Shown here: positions 1-6,973 of the stretch, one piece after another
Position numbering within the stretch: the first letter of the stretch is position 1
Layout of the letters: the number at the start of each line of letters is the position of its first letter
Assembly (NCBI GenBank): GCA_902496665.1
Contig: CABVBU010000034.1
Span: 1 to 32,084, forward strand
From: an uncultured Clostridium sp.
Lineage (GTDB): Bacteria; Bacillota; Clostridia; Lachnospirales; Lachnospiraceae
Direction of reading: 5' to 3'
DNA: 32,084 nt
Position numbers and translations under genes: made by a program
The notes under the pieces: model-generated
What the model saw: only the letters and a program-made list of their open reading frames with translations
What the model was told of the DNA's origin: nothing
The model's database searches: none

Positions 1-1
1 G

Positions 2-97
2 CTGACCGTAAGAAAACATAGGCTGGAAGGCAAAAATCCCATCAGCGAAGCTGATCTGGAATGGATTTTTGCACGTAACTATGAAGGTACTGAATAG
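2..97 (+). CDS. C-terminal fragment of an unrecognised protein
   Basis: An open frame runs from the window edge to a TAG at 95-97 and gives 31 residues containing EGKNPISEADLEWIFARN. The composition (charged, with an aromatic DLEWIF patch) looks like a real protein tail. A strong intrinsic terminator overlaps the stop codon, which supports a gene ending here. The start and most of the gene lie outside the window. I do not recognise the family. It is convergent with the minus-strand TPR gene that ends at 172. Confidence 0.5.
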   Translation: MTVRKHRLEGKNPISEADLEWIFARNYEGTE

Positions 98-108
98 TTA
101 CGTTTTTT
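74..108 (+). terminator. intrinsic terminator of the left-edge gene
   Basis: Perfect 8-bp arms CGTAACTA (74-81) and TAGTTACG (95-102) enclose a 13-nt loop and are followed by six T (103-108). The 3' arm contains the TAG stop of the upstream gene. The GTAAC/GTTAC arms resemble the hairpin repeats found elsewhere in this window. Confidence 0.7.
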
Positions 109-171
109 CTAAGTAAGGTTTATCAACGAACCTCTATACACTCTCTGTGAAACAGAAACCAGAATTGCTCC

Positions 172-1476
172 TTAGTATCCTCTCTCTTCCTTCGCCTTCT
201 CCGCAAACTCTGAATCCGCAAAGTTCATGATGACCTGTCCGAACATCTGGTTCGCGTTGTCGGTGTCGCCCTTTGCCTTGTACACCATTCCCATGTTGTA
301 GATGACTTCCGGGTTCTTGTCGTTGAATTCCATGTATCTCTCATAATAGCGGAGTGCTGAGTCGTAGTCCCCGACAGAGTTTGACTGGGCTGCTGCCGCC
401 ATAAGAACTGTCGGGGCGTTGGCATCCATGTCCGCCTTGATTTCATTTAAGATCGCAACAGAGCTGTCGTCCGTGATCTTCGACTGATCCATATCCACAT
501 AAGTCAGAACCGCCGTGTTCGTATCCCCTTTGCGGTACGCGTCCAGGATCTTTGCGAGCGCCGCGTACTGGTTCACTGTGCTTCCGGAATCGCCTTTTAA
601 GTCATTTAACTGGCCTTCCGCGTCCTCCTTCTGCTTCTGGTAATCCTCAACCTGGAGCTTCAGCTTGTCCGTCTCCTGGTTCGCGAGATTTAACTTATCC
701 GTGTAGGACTGCATCTCCTGATTATGTTCATAGTTTAACGTTCGCTCCCTCGCCGGCATGATGAGGAACACGACCATGACCGCACCCAGGACAAGACCGA
801 TACCGATGTTGATGATGGACTGCCAGCCCGTGTTCTCCTTGTAGGTCGGAGGCAGAATAACGTCATCGTCCTGCATCTCCCTGTGGGAGAACGCGTTCTT
901 CATCTTCCGTTTCTCGACCTCCGCCTTGCCGGTACGGCTCTTTACGTATTCCATGTACCTGGTGGCTTTTTCGTTATTGTTATCGATCTGAAGTACCTTA
1001 AACAGGGATTTTCCGGCTTTCGTGTAGTCCCCGTGCTCCATGTAGAGAAGTGCCAGAAGCAGATGCGCTTTCACGAAATTCGGCTTCTCGTCAACGATCC
1101 TCTTAAGCTGCAGGACTGCCAGATCATCGCTGTCATTCTGGGCATAGAATAATGCCTGATTGAACTTCTTTACCATCTGGCTCGCGATCTCAAGCTGTCC
1201 CGGCTTTCTCTGGACCTCATCGAGGTAGTAGTCCGCCCGGTTTCCATCCGGCTGGAGATTGATGCTGATGACCCACTGGATCAGCGCATCTGACGTCTCG
1301 CCCATCTCGTAAAAGATCAGTCCGAGAAGGTTTCTGGCATCTGTGTGGTATTTATTAAACTGCAGGGCGCGTTTTAAGAATCTCGCCGCCCCGGAAAGGT
1401 TTCTCTCCTTTGCCATTTCCAGACCGCGGTTGTAGTAGCTGTTGGCCGCGTACTGGATCTTCTGCATCTCATCCAT
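172..1476 (-). CDS. membrane-anchored TPR protein with repeats on both sides of one transmembrane helix
   Basis: This is a 434-residue protein of unknown specific role. Residues about 9-75 and 100-180 are TPR-like helical pairs (for example LGLIFYEMGETSDAL and KAHLLLALLYMEHGDYTKA). A basic linker follows, then one hydrophobic segment at 221-241 (IINIGIGLVLGAVMVVFLIM), a coiled coil at about 247-295, and a second TPR block at about 305-430 with a clear unit near the C terminus (PEVIYNMGMVYKAKGDTDNA). There is no signal peptide. The basic residues before the helix suggest the N-terminal TPRs are cytoplasmic and the coiled coil and C-terminal TPRs are outside; this is inference. A Shine-Dalgarno-like AAAAGGAAAA precedes the ATG and overlaps the end of the 47-residue ORF, so the two are probably co-transcribed and translationally coupled. 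It probably serves as a protein-interaction scaffold at the membrane. Confidence 0.85.
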   Translation of the reverse strand: MDEMQKIQYAANSYYNRGLEMAKERNLSGAARFLKRALQFNKYHTDARNLLGLIFYEMGETSDALIQWVISINLQPDGNRADYYLDEVQRKPGQLEIASQMVKKFNQALFYAQNDSDDLAVLQLKRIVDEKPNFVKAHLLLALLYMEHGDYTKAGKSLFKVLQIDNNNEKATRYMEYVKSRTGKAEVEKRKMKNAFSHREMQDDDVILPPTYKENTGWQSIINIGIGLVLGAVMVVFLIMPARERTLNYEHNQEMQSYTDKLNLANQETDKLKLQVEDYQKQKEDAEGQLNDLKGDSGSTVNQYAALAKILDAYRKGDTNTAVLTYVDMDQSKITDDSSVAILNEIKADMDANAPTVLMAAAAQSNSVGDYDSALRYYERYMEFNDKNPEVIYNMGMVYKAKGDTDNANQMFGQVIMNFADSEFAEKAKEERGY

Positions 1477-1479
1477 ATA

Positions 1480-1623
1480 TTACTTTTCCTTTTTGATATC
1501 CTTCATGATGTCCATCATAATATCTGCCATATCTGTGAGGTCACTCTTTACGATGGCGTCGCTGACCGCCTCCACCTCAAGACTCGGCTTGAAGCGCTCG
1601 ATCTCTTCCTCAAAGTTGATCAT
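1480..1623 (-). CDS. 47-residue acidic small protein of unknown function
   Basis: The ORF could open further upstream at 1674. The ATG at 1621-1623 is the better start because GAGGAGGAG lies just before it and the translated product begins MINFEEEIERFKP. The product is very acidic, has a methionine-rich helix (DMADIMMDIMKDIKK) and has no membrane segment or cysteine. Its stop is 3 nt before the TPR gene start, which indicates one transcription unit with folC, this peptide and the TPR gene. I do not recognise a family. Its length, position and strong ribosome-binding site argue for a real gene, perhaps a partner of the TPR protein. Confidence 0.65.
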   Translation of the reverse strand: MINFEEEIERFKPSLEVEAVSDAIVKSDLTDMADIMMDIMKDIKKEK

Positions 1624-1763
1624 TTTTCTCCTCCTCTGATGCCCCGGCAGCAGCATACTGTCACCGGAACTCACTGCATGTCAATCTGCACCTGAAAATG
1701 CTCTGTTGATCAGATCCGCGGTCCACTGTTCTGCTTTATTTGCCGCATACTGGAACGGTCTGC

Positions 1764-3128
1764 TTAAATTGTGCCTTGGCTGATCTGTTCCTTTACTTCC
1801 CCTGCAAGATATAGCGATCCCGCAATAAACGTGAGATCCCGCTCTCCATGCAGGCTAAGCAGTTCCTTCAAGGCATGTTTCACATCCTGGCTCACCCGGC
1901 ACTCCATTTTCTCTCCGTATTCCGCCCGCAGTTCTTCCGCCTCCGCTTCCAGGTCTTTTATGGAAAGTGTCCGGTGTGACTCCATTTTCGACAGGATCCA
2001 CAGATCCGGTTTCAGCCGCTCTGCGATCTCGCCAAGCATCCTATGATGATCCTTGTCCGCGGAAACCGCAAACAGGATCCTCACATGATCCGGCTTCCGA
2101 AGTTCCTTTAATCTGCAGGCCGCATCGAGAAACGCCCGGATCCCGTCCTCATTGTGTGCCCCGTCAAGATAGACACCGGAGCTGATCTCCTCCATTCTTG
2201 CAGGCCATTTTGCCTTCTTTATCCCCGCTGCCGCCTGTCCAGGCGTCACCGGAAGCCCGGAAACCTCCAGTGCCCGGATCGCCAGAGCCGCGTTCATGAG
2301 CTGATAAGGAGCCGCAAATGGGATCTCAAACAGAATCTCTTCACCACGATAGAAAAAGCTCATTTTCTGGTATCCCGCCGCGCCCGGATCCACCGGATCC
2401 GGAGATTTTACGAGACGGGTTCGAATCCCGCGACGGACTTCATCCGGTGTCACGGGAAATCCTTCAGATTTCATTTCCTTTGCTTTCGCAAAGATCACCG
2501 CCGCTGCTTCCGGTGAACTGTCATCATACACCACAGGACGCCGGGACTTTATGATCCCCGCCTTATGCGCTGCGATCTCCGGGATCGTGGATCCTAAAAA
2601 CGCTGTATGGTCGATGCTGATGGATGTGATGACGGAGACCAGCGGTTCTTCCACAACATTCGTCACATCGTTTGTTCCGCCCATTCCGGTCTCTAAGACC
2701 AGTATCCTTACCCCGGCATTCCGGAATATGCAGAGTCCCATGTAAAATAAAAATTCAAAATAGGTGGGATGGGGCTCTCCTCTCTTTTCCCATATCCCGC
2801 AGGCATGCTGTACCTCCAGAAATGCCCTGATAAATTCCGGCTCCGGGACTATCTCCCCATTTATAAGAAACCGCTCCCGGATATCCACAAGATGGGGGGA
2901 CACGAATGTCCCGCAGGGAATTTTTGTTTCCCGGATCATGGAAGTAAGGAATGCGCAGACGGAACCCTTTCCGTTGGTTCCCGCCACATGGATCACCTGA
3001 AATTCCCGGTCCGGTTCTCCCAGAAGACCAAGGAATTCCCGTACTTTTAAAAGACTGCTCTTTTTTCTCGCATATCCCGGGATCGCCTCGATCTGATCCC
3101 AGGCTTCCTGCATCGTTATGTACTCCAA
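1764..3128 (-). CDS. folC: folylpolyglutamate synthase / dihydrofolate synthase
   Basis: FolC adds glutamate to dihydropteroate and extends the gamma-glutamyl tail of folates using ATP. The Mur-ligase-type ATP loop HVAGTNGKGSV (GTNGKGS at about residues 50-56), the LETGMGGTNDVTN block, SISIDHTAFLG with AAHKAGIIK, and the C-terminal domain motif DGAHNEDG are all present. Length (454 residues) is normal for the family. The longest frame starts with ATG at 3155, but AGGAGG sits 7 nt before a TTG at 3126-3128, so I choose that TTG (protein begins MEYITMQEAW). An ATG at 3111-3113 is also in frame but worse placed relative to the ribosome-binding site. It has its own promoter and is followed by the small ORF and the TPR gene. 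Confidence 0.95.
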   Translation of the reverse strand: MEYITMQEAWDQIEAIPGYARKKSSLLKVREFLGLLGEPDREFQVIHVAGTNGKGSVCAFLTSMIRETKIPCGTFVSPHLVDIRERFLINGEIVPEPEFIRAFLEVQHACGIWEKRGEPHPTYFEFLFYMGLCIFRNAGVRILVLETGMGGTNDVTNVVEEPLVSVITSISIDHTAFLGSTIPEIAAHKAGIIKSRRPVVYDDSSPEAAAVIFAKAKEMKSEGFPVTPDEVRRGIRTRLVKSPDPVDPGAAGYQKMSFFYRGEEILFEIPFAAPYQLMNAALAIRALEVSGLPVTPGQAAAGIKKAKWPARMEEISSGVYLDGAHNEDGIRAFLDAACRLKELRKPDHVRILFAVSADKDHHRMLGEIAERLKPDLWILSKMESHRTLSIKDLEAEAEELRAEYGEKMECRVSQDVKHALKELLSLHGERDLTFIAGSLYLAGEVKEQISQGTI

Positions 3129-3225
3129 GAAATCGCCTCCTGTTGTGACCTGCAATCGGAACGCTGTCTGGCGGTATTCCCGGTACAGAAAATATCTGCC
3201 GTAAACGGCAACGTTTCTTTCACTT

Positions 3226-3254
3226 ATGATACCTGTTTATGGTATTTTTTGCAA
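3226..3254 (-). promoter_or_regulatory. sigma-A type promoter of folC
   Basis: On the minus strand TTGCAA (3249-3254) is followed by a 17-nt spacer and TATCAT (3226-3231). A perfect 5-bp inverted repeat ATACC/GGTAT (3229-3233 and 3241-3245) overlaps the -10 and spacer and could be an operator. Transcription would start about 90 nt upstream of the TTG start. Confidence 0.6.
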
Positions 3255-3283
3255 CCAGAACATGTCGGAAAGATTCGACAGGA

Positions 3284-3335
3284 TTACTGTATCCCACGGT
3301 ATTTTGTGAACGGAAAAATGCTGTATGATACAGTG
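3284..3335 (+). repeat. solo copy of the nested hairpin from the 133-bp composite element
   Basis: Outer arms ACTGTATC (3286-3293) and GATACAGT (3327-3334) pair perfectly. Inner arms ATTTT (3301-3305) and AAAAT (3315-3319) flank a TGAAC-containing loop. The layout and several bases (TTACTGTA, ATTTT, TGAAC, GAAAA, ATACAGTG) match the hairpin at 18818-18870 in the same orientation and 23011-23057 inverted. Homology to the larger element does not continue beyond the hairpin. It lies between the valS terminator and the folC promoter. Confidence 0.6.
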
Positions 3336-3354
3336 CCGGCAGCAGTCTGCTCCT

Positions 3355-3395
3355 CCCATAAAATGAACAGCCACAGGCCATAAAACCTGCGGCTG
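3355..3395 (-). terminator. probable terminator of valS
   Basis: On the minus strand, 83 nt after the valS stop, CAGCCGCAGG (3386-3395) pairs with CCTGTGGCTG (3368-3377), with one wobble, around an 8-nt loop. It is followed by a T-rich but interrupted tract (3355-3367). Confidence 0.6.
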
Positions 3396-3478
3396 CCCTG
3401 ACAGCAGGTCATTTCACCCGCTGCCCTTTCCTGCTGAAACCATTCAGCACTTCCATGCCATGGTCATATTTTCATCGA

Positions 3479-6130
3479 TTACTTACCAAGCTGAGCCAGA
3501 CGAGTCTTCACCTGCTCCATCATCTCGGTGTACTTCTGGAGTTTTGCCTTCTCCTCATCGATCTTCGCCTGCGGTGCCTTGCTTACAAACTTCTCATTCG
3601 CAAGCATTCCGTTTACGCGGGCAAGCTCTTTTGTGAGGCGCTCCTCTTCCTTCTTTAAGCGCTCGGTCTCCTTCTCGATATCGACAAGCTCTGCGAACGG
3701 CATATAGATCGCAGCCTTCGGGATCACTGCGGATACAGCGTCCTCGCCGATTCCTGTCTTATCCTTCTGGATCACTACCTCGCTGGCGGAAGCAAGGGTA
3801 CTGAAGAATACACGGCTGTTCTCGAAGATATCCGTGAGTTCGGCATCCTCAGTCACAACAAATACTTTTGCCTTTCTGCTCGGCGGAACGTTCATGGATG
3901 TGCGCACGTTACGGATTGCGCGGACAGCCTCTTTGATGACCTCAACCGCGTGCTCGTCTGCCGCAAAGTTCCACTCATCCTTATATACCGGCCAGGAGGA
4001 GATCATGATGGACGGCTCCTCGTCCTGTAAATTGCAGAAAATCTCTTCTGTGATAAACGGCATGAACGGATGTAAGAGCTTTAAGGAATTGATCAGAACC
4101 GTCTTTAAGGTCCAGATCGCAGCCGCCTTCGTCCGGTCCTCATCGTTCCAGAGACGCGGTTTTACCATCTCGATGTACCAGTCACAGAATTCCTCCCATA
4201 CGAAGTCGTAGACCTTCTGGAGAGCGATTCCGAGCTCGTACTTGTCCATGTTTTCCGTTACTTCCTTCGCAAGGTCATTGACCTTGGAGAGGATCCATTT
4301 ATCTGCTGCCGTAAGGTCTGTAAGCTTTGCCTCGCCTGCCGGAGCCTTCTCGATATTCATCATGATGAAACGGCTCGCGTTCCATACCTTGTTTGCGAAG
4401 TTTCTGCTGGCCTCTACTCTCTCCCAGTAGAAACGCATATCGTTGCCCGGTGCGTTTCCTGTCATAAGTGTCATACGGAGAGCATCCGCACCGTACTTGT
4501 CGATCACCTCTAACGGATCGATACCGTTTCCTAAGGACTTACTCATCTTGCGTCCCTGAGAATCGCGGACAAGACCGTGGATCAGGACAGTGTTGAACGG
4601 GCACTCGCCTGTCTGCTCAAGTCCTGAGAATACCATGCGGATGACCCAGAAGAAGATGATATCGTATCCGGTAACGAGAACGTCGGTCGGATAGAAGTAC
4701 TTCATCTCATCCGTCTCCTTCGGCCAGCCCAGTGTGGAGAACGGCCATAACGCGGAGGAGAACCAGGTATCAAGGGTGTCCTCATCCTGCTTTAAATGTG
4801 TGCAGCCGCACTTCGGGCACTTCTCCGGCATCATCTTCGCAACGGTCATCTCACCGCACTCTTCACAGTAGTAAGCCGGGATCCTGTGGCCCCACCAGAG
4901 CTGTCTGGAGATACACCAGTCGCGGATTCCCTCGAGCCAGTGGAGATATGTCTTACCGAAACTCTCCGGAACGAATCTTAATTTGCCGCTCTTTAAAGCC
5001 TCGATGGCCGGTTTTGCCATCTCGTCCATCTTTACGAACCACTGCGGTTTTACCATCGGCTCTACGGTTGTGCCGCAGCGGTCGTGGGTACCAACGTTGT
5101 GGCTGTGCGGAACGATTTTTACGAGAAGTCCCATTTCCTTTAAGTCCTCGACCATGGCTTTTCTCGCCTCATAGCGGTCCATGCCGAAGTACTTGCCCGG
5201 AACATTGATGGTCGCGTCATCGTTCATGATGCAGATCTCTTCCAGGTTGTGGCGTTTTCCGACCTCGAAGTCGTTCGGGTCGTGGGCCGGTGTGATCTTT
5301 ACGCAGCCGGTTCCGAATTCCTTGTCAACATACTCGTCGGCGATCACCGGGATCTCGCGGTCTGTGAGCGGAAGCTTTAACATCTTTCCGATGATGTCTT
5401 TGTAGCGCTCGTCCTCCGGGTTTACGGCAACGGCGGTATCGCCGAGCAGTGTCTCCGGTCTCGTTGTGGCGATCTCGACGAATCTTCCCTCTTCGCCCAC
5501 GATCGGGTAGTTGATGTGCCAGAAGAAGCCGTCCTGCTCCTTGTGCTCTACCTCGGCATCGGAGATGGATGTCTTGCAAACCGGACACCAGTTGATGATT
5601 CTGGATCCCTTGTAGATGTATCCTTTTTCATAAAGGCGTGTAAATACCTCTAAAACAGCCTCGGAACAGCCTGCGTCCATGGTGAAACGCTCTCTATCCC
5701 AGTCAGCGGAGGAGCCGAGCTTGTGGAGCTGTTTGATGATCCTTGTGCCGTACTCATCTTTCCATTTCCAGGCCTCTTTTAAGAATCCTTCACGTCCGAG
5801 GTCATTCTTGTTGATGCCCTCTTTCTTTAACTTATCGATGACCTTGACCTCGGTAGCGATCGCCGCATGGTCCGTTCCCGGCTGCCAGAGTGCCTCATAG
5901 CCCTGCATTCTCTTGTAACGGATCAGGATATCCTGCATCGTATTGTCGAGGGCATGTCCCATATGGAGCTGTCCTGTGATATTTGGCGGAGGCATTACGA
6001 TCGTGAACGGCTTCTTGCCCTCGCGTCTTCCTCTCTCCGCGTCAGCGTGGAAATATTTGTTGTCCAGCCATTTCTGGTACAGACGGTCCTCAATGTCCGC
6101 CGGATTGTAGGTCTTTTCCAGTTCTTTCAT
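3479..6130 (-). CDS. valS: valyl-tRNA synthetase
   Basis: ValRS charges tRNA-Val. The class I signatures are intact: HMGH at residues 56-59 (PPPNITGQLHMGHA) and KMSKS at 528-532. The editing domain carries TTRPETLLGDTA and the zinc-type cysteine pairs CPVC and CEEC/CPKC are present. The C-terminal arm (about 810-883) is the Lys/Glu-rich coiled coil typical of ValRS. Length (883) is normal. GGAGAAAACC precedes the ATG. It lies downstream of the DUF6472 gene in the same direction with no clear terminator between them, and both are preceded by a T-box leader, so expression should respond to uncharged tRNA-Val. Confidence 0.98.
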   Translation of the reverse strand: MKELEKTYNPADIEDRLYQKWLDNKYFHADAERGRREGKKPFTIVMPPPNITGQLHMGHALDNTMQDILIRYKRMQGYEALWQPGTDHAAIATEVKVIDKLKKEGINKNDLGREGFLKEAWKWKDEYGTRIIKQLHKLGSSADWDRERFTMDAGCSEAVLEVFTRLYEKGYIYKGSRIINWCPVCKTSISDAEVEHKEQDGFFWHINYPIVGEEGRFVEIATTRPETLLGDTAVAVNPEDERYKDIIGKMLKLPLTDREIPVIADEYVDKEFGTGCVKITPAHDPNDFEVGKRHNLEEICIMNDDATINVPGKYFGMDRYEARKAMVEDLKEMGLLVKIVPHSHNVGTHDRCGTTVEPMVKPQWFVKMDEMAKPAIEALKSGKLRFVPESFGKTYLHWLEGIRDWCISRQLWWGHRIPAYYCEECGEMTVAKMMPEKCPKCGCTHLKQDEDTLDTWFSSALWPFSTLGWPKETDEMKYFYPTDVLVTGYDIIFFWVIRMVFSGLEQTGECPFNTVLIHGLVRDSQGRKMSKSLGNGIDPLEVIDKYGADALRMTLMTGNAPGNDMRFYWERVEASRNFANKVWNASRFIMMNIEKAPAGEAKLTDLTAADKWILSKVNDLAKEVTENMDKYELGIALQKVYDFVWEEFCDWYIEMVKPRLWNDEDRTKAAAIWTLKTVLINSLKLLHPFMPFITEEIFCNLQDEEPSIMISSWPVYKDEWNFAADEHAVEVIKEAVRAIRNVRTSMNVPPSRKAKVFVVTEDAELTDIFENSRVFFSTLASASEVVIQKDKTGIGEDAVSAVIPKAAIYMPFAELVDIEKETERLKKEEERLTKELARVNGMLANEKFVSKAPQAKIDEEKAKLQKYTEMMEQVKTRLAQLGK

Positions 6131-6179
6131 GGTTTTCTCCTTAAAAATTTATCGATGGGTTTCTGAAAAATTGTTTTTT

Positions 6180-6206
6180 GTAACTGCGGCAATATGGAGC
6201 AGTTAC
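6180..6206. repeat. GTAACTGC/GCAGTTAC hairpin in the valS leader
   Basis: Perfect 8-bp arms GTAACTGC (6180-6187) and GCAGTTAC (6199-6206) surround an 11-nt loop, 50 nt upstream of the valS start. On the minus strand it is followed by an A run, not a T run, so it is not a simple terminator in the valS direction. It belongs to the GTAAC/GTTAC hairpin set in this window. Confidence 0.6.
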
Positions 6207-6267
6207 TGCTTTTCAATTTACTTTTTTATTATCAGCGCAAAATGCGCAGACTTACTTGATCTTTTTT

Positions 6268-6480
6268 CTACATCTGCTTTCTCACGACAGCGTACTCGTC
6301 ATCCAACTGATAGAATCCGCAGGAAAAATCACTTCCGCGCAAGAACGCCGACATTTCGTCCTCGTCCAGATCTGCCTCACAGACGTAATATCCATACTCG
6401 TCGTCGTATGTGTAAAAGGCGCAGGTCTCGCAGTTCGTGATCCGTACTTTTTTCTGTTTTGTGTCTTTTTTCACCATCAT
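6268..6480 (-). CDS. DUF6472-like small cysteine protein
   Basis: A 70-residue protein that I associate with DUF6472, a small uncharacterised Clostridia family. It has four cysteines: two in NCETC, one in YYVCEADLDEDEM and one in FSCGFYQLDDEYAVVRKQ. This suggests metal binding. It is acidic and rich in tyrosine and has no membrane segment. Two consecutive ATG codons (6478-6480 and 6475-6477) follow GGAGAGGAG; either could be used. It is the first gene after the valine T-box leader and precedes valS, so it is expected to be induced by valine limitation. Function unknown. Confidence 0.8.
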   Translation of the reverse strand: MMVKKDTKQKKVRITNCETCAFYTYDDEYGYYVCEADLDEDEMSAFLRGSDFSCGFYQLDDEYAVVRKQM

Positions 6481-6561
6481 GGACTCCTCTCCGGAAAAGC
6501 AGTTTCTCTGCGCTGCGCATTCAACGGTATTGCGCCCGGCTGCTTAACTTCTCTTTCCAGT

Positions 6562-6598
6562 AAAAAGAAAAGCCCTCTGCATTCTCATGCAAAGGGCG
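6562..6598 (-). terminator. T-box regulated terminator
   Basis: On the minus strand CCCTTTGCAT pairs with ATGCAGAGGG (one wobble) around a GAGA loop, and the hairpin runs into TTTTCTTTTT. It directly follows the T-box core and competes with the antiterminator. Confidence 0.85.
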
Positions 6599-6893
6599 AA
6601 TCACCGCGTTACCACCTTTATTCACCATCCTGGATCTCAACCGATCCGTCAGATGGCATCTCTTCGTTCTTAACGAGGTTTCTCCCCGGGAACGGCTACT
6701 TTTCATTTCACCATTCCGGCTCCGAAGCTACCTTCCATTTTTGCATTCCCGGACCGACTTCCAGCCTATGGTCAGTCCTCTCTGAAGGTGCAAAAAATGT
6801 ACTCCTCTTCTTCCCAGCCTTTTTATATTTCTCAGACCAAAACTATTTTCGTCCGGTCAGAATCACCGTTGAACTTTTCAACTGCTCTTTCCT
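6562..6893 (-). promoter_or_regulatory. T-box leader (valine type) controlling the DUF6472 gene and valS
   Basis: The minus strand carries the T-box core AGGTGGTAACGCGG (revcomp of 6604-6617), followed by a terminator hairpin and T tract. Upstream a long Stem I is visible: an AGTA bulge strand, arms ATTTTTTGCA and TGCAAAAAT, and a distal region with AGAGAG and GGACTGACC/GGTCC. Opposite the AGTA strand is GGAAGGTAGCTTC. The best specifier reading is GTA (Val; plus positions 6729-6731), consistent with valS downstream. By family knowledge, uncharged tRNA pairs with the specifier and with TGGT/TGGN in the core, which stabilises the antiterminator. Confidence 0.9.
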
Positions 6894-6922
6894 AATATAG
6901 TAGAATCCAGATAAAATGTCAA
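6894..6922 (-). promoter_or_regulatory. sigma-A promoter of the T-box leader
   Basis: On the minus strand TTGACA (6917-6922) is followed by a 17-nt spacer and TATATT (6894-6899). This is nearly consensus. The leader starts directly after it. Confidence 0.85.
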
Positions 6923-6973
6923 GGAAAACATGTCCCGCAAGTCTTTTCCGGCTCACAAAACAAGCCGCCTGCC

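Noticed and set aside
1480..1674. 64-residue version of the small ORF starting at 1674
   Set aside because: The first 17 codons include the ribosome-binding site of the better start at 1623.
1640..1710. TTGACA near 1683 on the minus strand as a promoter for the small ORF and TPR gene
   Set aside because: The nearest -10-like hexamer is 21 nt away; at 17 nt only ACAGTA is found.
1624..1763. Possible tiny ORF ending NKAEQWTADLINRAFSGAD in the folC to small-ORF spacer
   Set aside because: The frame looks amphipathic but has no usable start codon or ribosome-binding site; it could be a gene remnant at most.
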